The position numbers and the translations under genes were made by a program. A DNA stretch of 7,610 nucleotides from STC-113 sp964553745 (GTDB taxonomy: Bacteria; Patescibacteriota; Gracilibacteria; BD1-5; UBA2023): NCBI GenBank assembly GCA_964553745.1, contig CAZKLD010000030.1, positions 1-7,610 of the forward strand, written 5' to 3'. Shown in pieces: positions 1-6,252 of this stretch. The notes under the pieces were generated by a model. The model saw nothing but the letters and a program-made list of their open reading frames with translations, was not told where the DNA came from and ran no database searches. Every line of letters starts with the position of its first letter. The first letter of the stretch is position 1.

Positions 1-162
1 CTCCACATGAAGTATTTATTAAATGAAAAAGTTGCATTTGACTTTAGAACTCATTATTTAGAGTTTTTGTACAATGATAGCATAACCCATCCGCCCTTCG
101 GGCACCCCTGCCTACCGGCAGGCAGGTTAATCTATATCCCAAAGGGAAGCCTTCGGTTTTAG
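1..162 (+). CDS. Possible gene fragment at left edge, unrecognised
   Basis: A reading frame open from the window edge, with an ATG at 7-9, ends at TAG 160-162. The first ~26 codons (starting MKYLLNEKVAFDF) look like ordinary protein. From about position 80 the translation becomes the product of the repeat and palindrome sequence (THPPFGHPCLPAGR), so the natural C-terminus may have been replaced by an inserted repeat. I do not recognise the family. It could be the tail of a gene that starts outside the window, or a chance frame. No ribosome-binding site can be judged because only six bases precede the ATG. Confidence 0.25.
   Translation, partial: LHMKYLLNEKVAFDFRTHYLEFLYNDSITHPPFGHPCLPAGRLIYIPKGSLRF
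93..103. repeat. Small hairpin, copy 1 of a covarying pair
   Basis: GCCC-TTC-GGGC forms a 4-bp stem. A second copy at 284-294 reads ACCC-TTC-GGGT, so the outer pair changes from G-C to A-T on both sides and the stem is kept. Both copies sit in the same repeated context (ataacccatcc before, ttcggg inside). The role is unknown. Confidence 0.5.
107..126. repeat. REP-like palindrome typical of CPR genomes
   Basis: A 20-bp imperfect palindrome with 7-bp arms CCTGCCT and AGGCAGG around an ACCGGC centre. From memory, this palindrome and its translation (PCLPAGR) recur through intergenic DNA and gene ends of many CPR genomes. Its function is not established. It lies inside the repeat region at the left of the window. 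Confidence 0.55.
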
Positions 163-270
163 GGAAGGAATCTTTACGGAATAATCATATTAATTCGTTT
201 AAGTGGAACGTCCTGAAGACAGGGGATGATGATGAAACACTCAAGAACCGATTCAAGCGAGGTTTGGGCG
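159..270 (+). repeat. 112-bp direct repeat, copy 1
   Basis: Begins ttagggaaggaatc and ends gaggtttgggcg. It is identical to 307-418 except at one base (251 A, 399 T). The offset between copies is 148 bp, leaving a 36-bp spacer that contains one of the small TTC-loop hairpins. The high identity implies a recent tandem duplication or active homogenisation. No inverted terminal repeats or transposase are visible. Confidence 0.9.
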
Positions 271-283
271 GAATAACCCATCC

Positions 284-294
284 ACCCTTCGGGT
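284..294. repeat. Small hairpin, copy 2 of a covarying pair
   Basis: ACCC-TTC-GGGT is the partner of the hairpin at 93-103. The outer base pair has changed on both arms, which supports conservation of the stem. It is followed by a larger inverted repeat at 296-316. Confidence 0.5.
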
Positions 295-295
295 A

Positions 296-316
296 CCTTC
301 CCTATCTTAGGGAAGG
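296..316. repeat. Inverted repeat, 9-bp arms
   Basis: CCTTCCCTA (296-304) and TAGGGAAGG (308-316) form a 9-bp perfect stem with a 3-base loop. No T-run follows on either strand, so it is not a standard terminator. The right arm is part of direct-repeat copy 2. The corresponding place before copy 1 lacks the matching left arm. Confidence 0.6.
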
Positions 317-418
317 AATCTTTACGGAATAATCATATTAATTCGTTTAAGTGGAACGTCCTGAAGACAGGGGATGATGATGAAACACTCAAGAACCGTT
401 TCAAGCGAGGTTTGGGCG
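307..418 (+). repeat. 112-bp direct repeat, copy 2
   Basis: Second copy of the unit at 159-270 with one substitution. It is followed by unique sequence from 419 that continues an open frame to 486. Confidence 0.9.
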
Positions 419-486
419 CCTCAAAGGAAGCTCCCTTGGGTAGTCGGAATCGTGGGCGAAATAGAAGTATTTGCAACATCCTGTAA

Positions 487-660
487 GATAGTGTTTCCGA
501 CTCTCTTCCCGTCTGCGGGATTGAATACTTTTGGCATCAAAAAGTTGGATGTTAATATCATTATTGGATAATGATGGTATGGATCAGAATGAAATAATGA
601 TTAATGAAACTGATTGCCACGCTTCACTCGCAATGACGGGTGAATTTTGATTAAATTTTT
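487..660. other. Gene-free stretch with a dispersed repeat
   Basis: No supported gene on either strand. Within it, 612-638 (gattgccacgcttcactcgc, then aatgacg) matches the well-known class of intergenic repeats whose reverse reads cattgcgagcgaagcgtggcaatc-like and which recur in many unrelated bacteria, including CPR. The surroundings are AT-rich with many short ATTAT runs. A 79-codon minus-strand frame covering 322-561 was considered and set aside. Confidence 0.5.
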
Positions 661-686
661 ATGAATAATGAACAATCATTATTCAT
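661..686. repeat. AT-rich inverted repeat at the oxidoreductase stop
   Basis: ATGAATAATGA (661-671) and TCATTATTCAT (676-686) pair perfectly over 11 bp around the loop ACAA. The hairpin starts on the last base of the TAA stop (686-688) of the minus-strand gene. On the minus strand it is followed by AAAAATTT rather than a U-tract, so termination by the usual intrinsic mechanism is doubtful. It could be a 3'-end stabilising stem. Confidence 0.45.
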
Positions 687-1363
687 TATCGAACAATCTT
701 AAGATTGAACATCGGGCTGCCGATGGTTCACCATAGCCTCAGCCAGAGGGGCAACCACATCTCCATGCCTCTCGCTCAAGTCATGTCACCAAGATCGATT
801 ATATCTATCCAGCCATAATTAAGTGCAATCTGTATTACCTCAGACTTTGCTTGCGGATTATCTCACGCGACAAATAACGTATGATTTCCGCTCAATAGTC
901 AGATAGGATTTACCTGAAGAAATGCATTTACAGTATTGAAGGCCTTCACTACCTTTACATTTGGAAGAGCAAATTGTATCTGCTCTCCGAGCGAATCAGT
1001 GTTCCCTATCAGCAAAGTGGGAGGCATCCCTTGAGAGAAATCCAGAGGATTTGAGATATCTACCAAAATCTTACCGTATAACTCTTTTGATAATTCTTCC
1101 AAGACTTCAACTGCAAACTCCCCCTTAATGCAATTGAATACCATTTCACCGAACATGGCAGTATCCGCAAAAACTCCTAATATGATATTTTCATTCTGCA
1201 AACGCCACTCACTGAATGCTGGCGTTCCCATCTCATCTGGTTCAGTCCTTCCTAATGTTTTCACAATGTCACCAGTACCGATCATTACTTGATGGCCTAG
1301 TGCTGCCAGTCTGCTTGCATGAGCCCTGCCGACCATCCCAGTGCCCAAAATTCCTATTTTCAT
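686..1363 (-). CDS. NADPH-dependent F420 reductase-type NAD(P)-binding oxidoreductase
   Basis: A 225-residue cytoplasmic oxidoreductase of the NADP/F420 reductase (F420_oxidored) family, full length for the family. The N-terminal Rossmann fold opens with MKIGILGTGMVG, giving the GxGxxG loop at residues 7-12. Other family landmarks are GTPAFSEW, SNPLDFSQGMPP, NTDSLGEQIQ, KVVKAFNTVNA, and a C-terminal block RGMEMWLPLWLRLW...NLKIVR. With the standard code the gene would end at the TGA at 899-901 after 154 residues. Reading that TGA and three more as Gly restores the conserved 71-residue tail to TAA 686-688. All four UGA-Gly codons fall in this tail, and 21 of its 25 glycines are GGN. The start at 1363 is chosen because family members begin directly with the Rossmann strand; an in-frame ATG at 1393 adds ten unlikely residues. 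No strong ribosome-binding site is seen. Whether the partner is F420 is unproven; many bacteria without F420 carry this family. Confidence 0.93.
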
Positions 1364-1417
1364 AATCCAAATGATTAAATGATAAAAGGTCATTTTCTTT
1401 CATGAAAGTGAATATAT

Positions 1418-1445
1418 ATTATAATGATTTGTCGGGGTAAGGCAA
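1418..1445 (-). promoter_or_regulatory. Sigma70-type promoter for the oxidoreductase
   Basis: On the minus strand, TTGCCT (1445-1440) is followed after 16 bp by a perfect TATAAT (1423-1418), followed by an AT-rich stretch. It lies in the 98-bp gap after the SLH gene, which suggests that the oxidoreductase is transcribed on its own. The predicted leader is about 45-50 bases. Confidence 0.6.
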
Positions 1446-1461
1446 ATAATGGGGTTTCGGA

Positions 1462-3714
1462 TTATCTGTTATTGATTGCTTGTTGCTTTTTAAGATAGAC
1501 TAGAGTCTTAGTGATTATTCGAGTTGTTTCTGCGCGTGTAATAGGTTCATTTGGCCTGAATTTCAATTCTCAGCCTATAGTCTGGCCATTTGCAATTCCA
1601 AGCTCTTTGGCTTTTGCCAGATATCTGATCATCCAAGTTCAGTCTGCGGGGATATCGGTAAAAGCAGCGGCGACTGTTACTGTTGTTTTGATTTTTGCTG
1701 CGTTGAGCAGGATGGACATCGCTTCGCCTCTTGTTATTAAATCATTTGGCCTGAATTTCAATTCTCAATCTATAGTCTGACCATTTGCAATTCCAAGCTC
1801 TTTGGCTTTTGCCAGATAGCTGATCATCCAAGTTCAGCTTGCAGGGATATCGGTAAATTTCACAGAAGCAGTGTCAGATGTTGCTATTCATAATGATCTG
1901 ATGGCCATTGCCAAGAATTCAGCGCGTGTTGCTCATGAATCCGGCCTGAATGTTCAATCAGGAAATCAGGAAATGATCTTATTCTTTGCAAGATATATGA
2001 TGTCCTTTTTAGCAAACGAATCATTGATATCTGGAAATGTTATTTCATTTGAAGTTCATGTAGCGGTTTGAACGGCTCAAGTGGATGAGGCTGCGGATAC
2101 CAATAATGTTCCTGTTCAGGCACATTTTCCATCATGGATATTCCCTGATTTATCTCAGTCGATACAGTTATCCATAGCCCAACGGTCTCCACGGCCTCCG
2201 CCTCAAGAACTGATCAGTATTACAACCGGTGAGATGCTATCAATCAAACCCAGGCTTATTCAAGTGGCATTTCCCGAGCTTACATCAACTATGGAAGCTA
2301 GATTAGGGTCCAATGTGGTTCCGAGAGTAGAGTAATATCAGGCAATAGAATATATAGAGTTGGCATAAAATCAGAAATAAAGCTTATATCCTGAACCAGA
2401 AACATTTGTCGGTACGGTAAGGCTATAATTTACAGAGCTTTTGCCTTTTGGAATATTGAAATCAGTCCAAGTCCCATCTTCTCCATTTGGCAATACGATA
2501 TAAACAGTACCCTCAACACCTCCGGCCGGCGCTATCAAACCTCCAGTCAATGAGACAGTACCGGATATTGTGTTACCTGTAAGCAGTGTCATATTTATTC
2601 AAGAAGCATCGCCTGTACTGATGTTGACTAATGTAGATGAGGTTATATATGGGGTGCATCCCGTAGAACTGTAATATGCATTATCTACAAATCAGGCATT
2701 AAATGCTTTCAAAGAATAAGCTATTACATAACCTGATCCAGTACTTAATGGTGCGACCATGCTGTAGCTTCCTGAATTACTGCCTGCCGGTATTATAAGA
2801 TAGGCTTTAGCAAGGGTGCTTTTCCAATTCGATGTGAGGGTTCTGATATCGACTTCAATGCCTCAGGCTGGCGCCGTCATGCCCATTGGCAATGACACGG
2901 TTCCAGATATGACATTACCCGTAAGAATAGCCATATCGATTCCCGATGCACTGTTTGAGCTTATGTCCACAAATGAAGCCGAATCCCAACTAGGCATGCT
3001 GCCTGCTATATTATAATATGCGGATCTCAAATATTTATTATTCCCGACAGCACCCTCCAGATGATAGCTGACCTCATATCCCGAACCGGATGAATTAGCG
3101 GGCACCATAATACTATAACTGCCCGAATGAGCTCATCCGGCAACCAGAAGATAAGTGGAGCCCATATATCATTTATTGATTGAATCTATTTCAATCCGTA
3201 TATTGAGACCACCCGACTGGGCGACATCTGCTCCAGGCAAGGATATTTCTCCGGATATTATATTACCTGCGAGCAGTGACAGATTTATCCCTGTTGCGTC
3301 ATTCGCGCTTACATCAACCAATGTGGCTAATTTGGAACCGCCAACAGTGCCTTCTGACGAGTAGTATCAGGCATTGGAATATCTGATAGGATCTTTTTTA
3401 TTCTCTAGGCTGTAGCTGACCTCATAGCCTGAATCAGCCCCGTTTGCAGGAACAGCAACACTATAGGATACAGAATTGCTTCATTCAGGAATAATGAAAT
3501 TCTGAGAGACGGTATTGGAGGCCTCTGGAATATGGGCACTTACACCTACAGTGATACCACCTGAATCTGCAACCTGACCTCAGGGCAGAGATATTGTTCA
3601 ATTAATGGTTTTTGCAGAAACATCTGCAAAAATTGTGTTTCCTAAAAATATGAATAAGGATGAAAAAATTATAGCTGCCAAGGACAAGACTGTTCCTTGA
3701 AATCTTCTTGTCAT
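1462..3714 (-). CDS. Secreted SLH-domain surface protein with four tandem repeats
   Basis: A 750-residue exported protein expected to be held in the cell envelope by S-layer homology domains, which in other bacteria bind a cell-wall polysaccharide. Residues 1-30 (MTRRF, then a hydrophobic stretch ending TIFA) form a signal peptide. Four beta-type repeats of ~115 residues start near residues 39, 155, 271 and 385, each beginning like GNxISGTVSLPxG..APAGG and containing IIPxGSNSxSYSxxVP and GSGYxxxYSL. Residues ~503-535 form a Gly-rich linker with an RGD and Asp/Gly residues between two cysteines. Three SLH domains follow at ~559-612, 619-673 and 685-735, with motifs FPDGTFRPD, ITRGEAM and ITRAETT. 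The frame contains 25 UGA codons (of 89 Gly) and ends at TAA 1464-1462. Under the standard code it would appear only as fragments. The start is uncertain: ATG 3714 gives the cleanest signal peptide, ATG 3723 adds three residues, ATG 3816 adds 34. The binding role of the repeats is unknown. Confidence 0.93.
1547..1662 (-). repeat. Near-identical coding repeat in SLH domain 3
   Basis: This 116-bp stretch matches 1742-1857 at 109 of 116 positions, offset exactly 195 bp (65 codons). It encodes the FTDIPA-GTWMI-YLAKAKELGIANGQTI part of the third SLH domain. Conservation at the DNA level shows a recent in-frame duplication or gene conversion between SLH domains 2 and 3. Confidence 0.9.
1742..1857 (-). 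repeat. Near-identical coding repeat in SLH domain 2
   Basis: Partner of 1547-1662, with seven substitutions. The first SLH domain (about 1870-2040) shows no such close DNA match, so it is older or diverged separately. Confidence 0.9.
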
Positions 3715-3781
3715 ATTTTCCATATAGATATATGTTAAATAAAATAAAAATATTTTGGATATCTTAGAATATGTTTTTGAT

Positions 3782-3795
3782 ATAATGATCATTAT
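3782..3795. promoter_or_regulatory. 14-bp perfect palindrome upstream of SLH gene
   Basis: ATAATGATCATTAT is perfectly self-complementary. Its centre is about 75 bp upstream of the chosen SLH start. It contains TATAAT-like and CATAAT hexamers on the two strands, so it could be an operator overlapping a -10 box. It could also be a chance palindrome in AT-rich DNA. No regulator gene is adjacent. Confidence 0.3.
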
Positions 3796-3989
3796 GAGCT
3801 TTTGCATCGATGACATCAGCTTTTTTGATACATTTTTATGGGTTTTTGAAATTTTGTTTTTGTGATAACTGGGAAACGCAGAATTTTAAATTAAGTGGGT
3901 AAATTATAATGGTTTATTTGGGTTTGTCAAAAAATGGAAGGGTTTGGGATTTTTTTGGGAGGAATAAAATAAATTCTTTGAATAAAACA

Positions 3990-4160
3990 ATTTCTCTGCT
4001 TCGGTCGAAATGACAATGTATTTTAATGACTGCAACTTTTAACAAGGATGGATCCTGAAATAAGCACCCCAAGAGTACTTCCTTCGGGCGTTCAGGATGA
4101 CGAACTTTAAAGAATCTCATCTTTTAATAATCCTGGATCCTTCGATTCCTCAGGATGACG
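3990..4160. repeat. Cluster of dispersed intergenic repeats
   Basis: Three elements sit head to tail. 3990-4017 contains ctgcttcggtcgaaatgac. 4046-4103 has 8-bp arms ATCCTGAA (4052-4059) and TTCAGGAT (4091-4098). 4132-4160 contains ggatccttcgattcctcagg. They resemble the widespread class of repeats that read like catcctgagcggagtcgaag or tttcgaccgaagcagagaaa and give spurious translations such as CHFDRSREI. The source of the repeats and their function are not known. Confidence 0.6.
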
Positions 4161-4171
4161 ATACGGTTAAA

Positions 4172-4199
4172 TTGACATTCTCCCCCATCCGACTATAAA
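4172..4199 (+). promoter_or_regulatory. Near-consensus sigma70 promoter for the P-loop kinase
   Basis: TTGACA (4172-4177, perfect) is followed after a 16-bp spacer by TATAAA (4194-4199). The start site should fall near 4206, leaving a leader of only about 19 bases before ATG 4225 and no Shine-Dalgarno sequence in it. The promoter begins directly after the dispersed-repeat cluster. Confidence 0.75.
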
Positions 4200-4224
4200 T
4201 AATCCCAAAAATAACCTCATTCAT

Positions 4225-4749
4225 ATGAAAAAATCCATAATCCACATCCACTGAACTTCTTGTTCTGGCAAAAGCACGCTTTTTGAAGAAGTGAGAAAAA
4301 ACAATCCTGGGATTTTTACTGTTTCATCTGATTATCTCAAATGGCAGCTGGACGGATACAATTCTGCAGCCCATAAGGATCTCATCGAAGAATTCGTGTT
4401 CAGTGCTCTGGAAACCGCGTGCAAGAATGGTCTTATGATAATATTGGATTCCTACATGAGGACTGGGGAGATATATGAGAGATTTATGGATATTTCCAAT
4501 AGATATTGATATGTTTTTCATGACTATCTTATTACTGCACCCAGAGATATCCTAATCGGGAGATTCAGAGATAGAATAGAGAGTGTTAAAGTTTCTGGTA
4601 GGACGACTTCTGTTATGGATGAGATGATTTTTATAAAGAATATGGAGAAGAAGTTCTATGTTCCTGAAGGAATAAAGGTATTTGATACTTCTGCAATGAA
4701 CATTCAGGAGATATATGCGCATATTGAAGCGGATATTCTCTTGTTTTAA
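4225..4749 (+). CDS. Small P-loop kinase/ATPase, AAA_33 or zeta-toxin-like
   Basis: A 174-residue cytoplasmic nucleotide-binding protein starting MKKSIIHIHGTSCSGKST. Residues 10-18 form a textbook Walker A loop (GTSCSGKST), and its first Gly is the TGA at 4252-4254; a standard-code reading would lose the P-loop. Asp36 (SSDYLKW) is in the position of the substrate-side acid of small-molecule and nucleoside kinases. LMIILDSYM (70-78, Asp75) resembles Walker B, and PRDILIGRFRDRIES (106-120) looks like an arginine-rich lid. A second UGA-Gly lies at residue 95. Size and layout fit the P-loop kinase group that includes chloramphenicol phosphotransferase-like and zeta-toxin-like proteins. The substrate cannot be told, and no antitoxin-like neighbour is visible. 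Only 2 of 10 glycines are UGA. The stop is TAA 4747-4749, and a terminator follows 85 bp later. Confidence 0.88.
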
Positions 4750-4834
4750 ATATTTCATTCCCTGATTAATGATTTAAAGGCTTTCTCAATGCATTCGAAG
4801 CTGCAAAACATATGGGCTAATGAAAAGTAAAACA

Positions 4835-4866
4835 AAAAAATAAACCCTAGAAAGGGTTTATTTTTT
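4835..4866. terminator. Bidirectional intrinsic terminator
   Basis: A perfect 14-bp stem AAAAAATAAACCCT / AGGGTTTATTTTTT closes on the loop AGAA. It has a T6 run on the plus strand and, by symmetry, on the minus strand. It lies between the convergent stops of the P-loop kinase (4749) and the repeat protein (4886), so it can end both transcripts. Confidence 0.9.
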
Positions 4867-4885
4867 ATGCCGTTGAACATTGTGA

Positions 4886-5812
4886 TTAAAGGGCTCAGAT
4901 ACTGCGGTAGTATTCCTGATCCGTGGGTGGAATATAGCTTCATGCTAGGACTTGCCTTGGTTTTGTGGCAGATGCGCTTACTTGGACTTCTTTGTCAAAA
5001 TCAACTCATTCTCAGAATATTTTCTGTAATTTCTCTGCCATATCGAAATAAGATTTATTCACAAAATGATCATATCATTTAATGATTTCATCTCAGAAAT
5101 CTAATCATGCTCAGAATTTTTCTTTGATTCTTTCGGAATAAGCAAAATCTCATTTTTTCAGATGAAATAGGAATCAGAGTTTTATCCTTTTGGCTTTTTT
5201 TGATATTATATCCCTGAAGAACTCCTCTGGTATTCAATATGGGATTCAGAAATCCATTATTCAGACCGCAGTGAATATACGTCATTTGTCAAAGCAATTT
5301 ATAAATGCATCTTTGGTCTCATCCGTAAAATCTATCTGGTCGAATATTGCCTTATTGAATATCTTGAAACCTCACATATTTAAATCACAGAATGTTTTCT
5401 TGATGTCGGTTTCATGTTTTTTTATGTCCTCAGAAAAATCCAGTCATTCTCAGAGCTCCTCTATCAGCCTGCTTGCATAATGGATATTGAATATTCATCA
5501 AGTTTCCAGAAGATATATGAAGGCATTCTTTATTTCGGGCGTAAAATCCAGTCATTCTCAATGTCTTTTCCTGAATTTGCTCGCAAGATGGAATTTTCCT
5601 CGAATCAGCCTATCATAATAACCTTCTCTTATCATGGATTCCTCCACTTTTTCTCAATTTGCTATAGTCCTCATGAAGAGCTTTTTTACAGTTGCTTGAG
5701 TACTCTTGACAGATAGCGCTTCAGGAGTCGGCTCTGGCTCAATTTGCTTCTCTTGCAAATATTTTTCAATCAATGAAAGCTCTTGATCTCTAATTGTAAC
5801 AGTGTTTGCCAT
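4886..5812 (-). CDS. Alpha-repeat (GxGLDF) protein of unknown function
   Basis: A 308-residue, probably soluble protein of no family I recognise. After a charged N-terminal region (MANTVTIRDQELSLIEKYLQ..) it contains spaced copies of a motif G-x-G-L/V-D-F followed by an acidic/lysine helix start. The motifs are at residues 85-90, 121-126, 234-239 and 267-272, with degenerate versions near 157-162 (DQIDFTDE) and ~189-196. The spacing is about 33-38 residues, as expected for a helical solenoid. No signal peptide, membrane segment or catalytic motif is seen, so a binding or scaffold role is inferred. Of 25 glycines, 22 are UGA, and the standard code breaks the gene into tiny fragments. The start at 5812 has AAGG at 5823-5820 with a 7-base spacer and a good promoter. 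The stop is TAA 4888-4886. It converges with the P-loop kinase across a shared terminator. Confidence 0.88.
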
Positions 5813-5840
5813 TGGAGTGCCTTAAAAAAATATTATTTTC

Positions 5841-5869
5841 ATTATAACGTAAAAGCCGATTTTGTGCAA
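5841..5869 (-). promoter_or_regulatory. Sigma70-type promoter for the repeat protein
   Basis: On the minus strand, TTGCAC (5869-5864), a 17-bp spacer and a perfect TATAAT (5846-5841). The predicted leader is about 20 bases and contains the AAGG ribosome-binding site. Confidence 0.65.
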
Positions 5870-6199
5870 TATATTTACACCTAAATTGGATCTGCCTTTA
5901 ATCCAAATCTGGAATTAAGTTAAGAATTCATTCAGGAATTTCATATCAGCTTCTATTTACTGAAGCTTGATTAGAGTCTGTTCGGGCAGATCATGAAGTC
6001 AAAAATGCCCCTTTCTGAAGAGGGACTTATTTAGTGCAACTTATTTCCTCTGCTATTGGAAAATAACTTGCTTTTGAAGAAATATAGGCTAATGTTGCTT
6101 TAAATAATGTTCAAGAATTGATTCTTACATTATTTTTCTTTACTCGGAAAGTTGCAAGAAAACTCAGAATCTTTCCGAATTACAGATGATAAAATTCAA
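5870..6199. other. Gene-free divergent intergenic region
   Basis: No ATG-started gene is supported on either strand under code 25. A minus-strand frame without a start codon (6179-6027, 50 codons, ending ISCTK) is followed at 6024-6008 by an imperfect stem (CCCTCTT-CAG-AAAGGGG, then CATTTTT), resembling the 3' end of a decayed gene with its terminator. An 8-bp inverted repeat TCGGAAAG/CTTTCCGA spans about 6144-6179. Neither is conclusive. Confidence 0.35.
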
Positions 6200-6227
6200 A
6201 TGACTCTAGTTCAGAAAAAAATATAAT
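6200..6227 (+). promoter_or_regulatory. Probable promoter of the membrane protein gene
   Basis: ATGACT (6200-6205), a 16-bp spacer and TATAAT (6222-6227). A second TATAAT at 6237-6242 is closer to the ATG at 6253 but has no good -35 partner. The leader would be about 15-20 bases. Confidence 0.45.
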
Positions 6228-6252
6228 CAAAATCACTATAATCTAAATCATC

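Larger units (their letters stand above)
81..486 (+). pseudogene. Duplicated gene-remnant peptide in two frames, no start codon
   Basis: Two copies of the same peptide are encoded about 148 bp apart: one in an open stretch 81-332 (stop TAA 330-332), the other in 277-486 (stop TAA 484-486). They lie in different frames because 148 is not a multiple of 3. The shared core begins LGKESLRNNHINSFKWN, continues through KTGDDDETLKNR and ends FKRGLG. The only base difference between the copies (251 A versus 399 T) is synonymous in this frame (CGA/CGT, Arg), which favours this strand as the ancestral coding strand. Neither stretch has a plausible ATG start. The family is not recognised. The best guess is a duplicated fragment of a broken gene carried with the repeat. 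Confidence 0.25.
3724..4171. other. Gene-free divergent intergenic region
   Basis: The region lies between the start of the minus-strand SLH gene and the promoter of the plus-strand kinase gene. 3724-3980 is AT-rich with T-runs and GGGTTT-like runs on the plus strand. A palindrome lies at 3782-3795 and dispersed repeats fill 3990-4160. With UGA read as Gly a frame 3909-4127 opens, but its second half is translated repeat, so I do not call it. Confidence 0.5.

Noticed and set aside
322..561. Minus-strand 79-codon frame starting MILTSNFLMPKVFNPADG
   Set aside because: It reads smoothly and has one UGA-Gly, but its last third is repeat sequence and the repeat difference is non-synonymous in this frame while synonymous on the other strand. 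There is no promoter or ribosome-binding site.
374..571. Plus-strand 65-codon frame starting MMMKHSRTVSSEVW
   Set aside because: It starts inside the direct repeat in a frame different from the peptide kept in both copies, and shows no motif or signal.
1511..3364. Plus-strand frames of 60-90 codons at 1511-1780, 1871-2071, 2081-2335, 2816-3016 and 3155-3364
   Set aside because: They are antisense shadows of the SLH protein gene; the minus strand carries recognisable domains and repeats across the whole span.
3914..4120. Minus-strand frame containing CHFDRSREI
   Set aside because: This peptide is the well-known spurious translation of dispersed intergenic repeats.
3909..4127. Plus-strand frame that opens only when UGA is Gly (72 codons)
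   Set aside because: Its second half is translated dispersed repeat, and reading with one fewer stop codon makes chance frames of this length common.
4755..4943. Minus-strand frame through 4755-4943
   Set aside because: It runs across the bidirectional terminator stem and overlaps the end of the repeat protein gene.
4867..5716. Plus-strand frames at 4867-5082, 5190-5480 and 5414-5716
   Set aside because: They are antisense to the 308-residue repeat protein, which has a promoter, a ribosome-binding site and periodic motifs.
6107..6226. Plus-strand 39-codon frame MFKNGFLHYF.. with one UGA
   Set aside because: It ends inside the -10 box of the membrane protein gene and has no ribosome-binding site or recognisable features.
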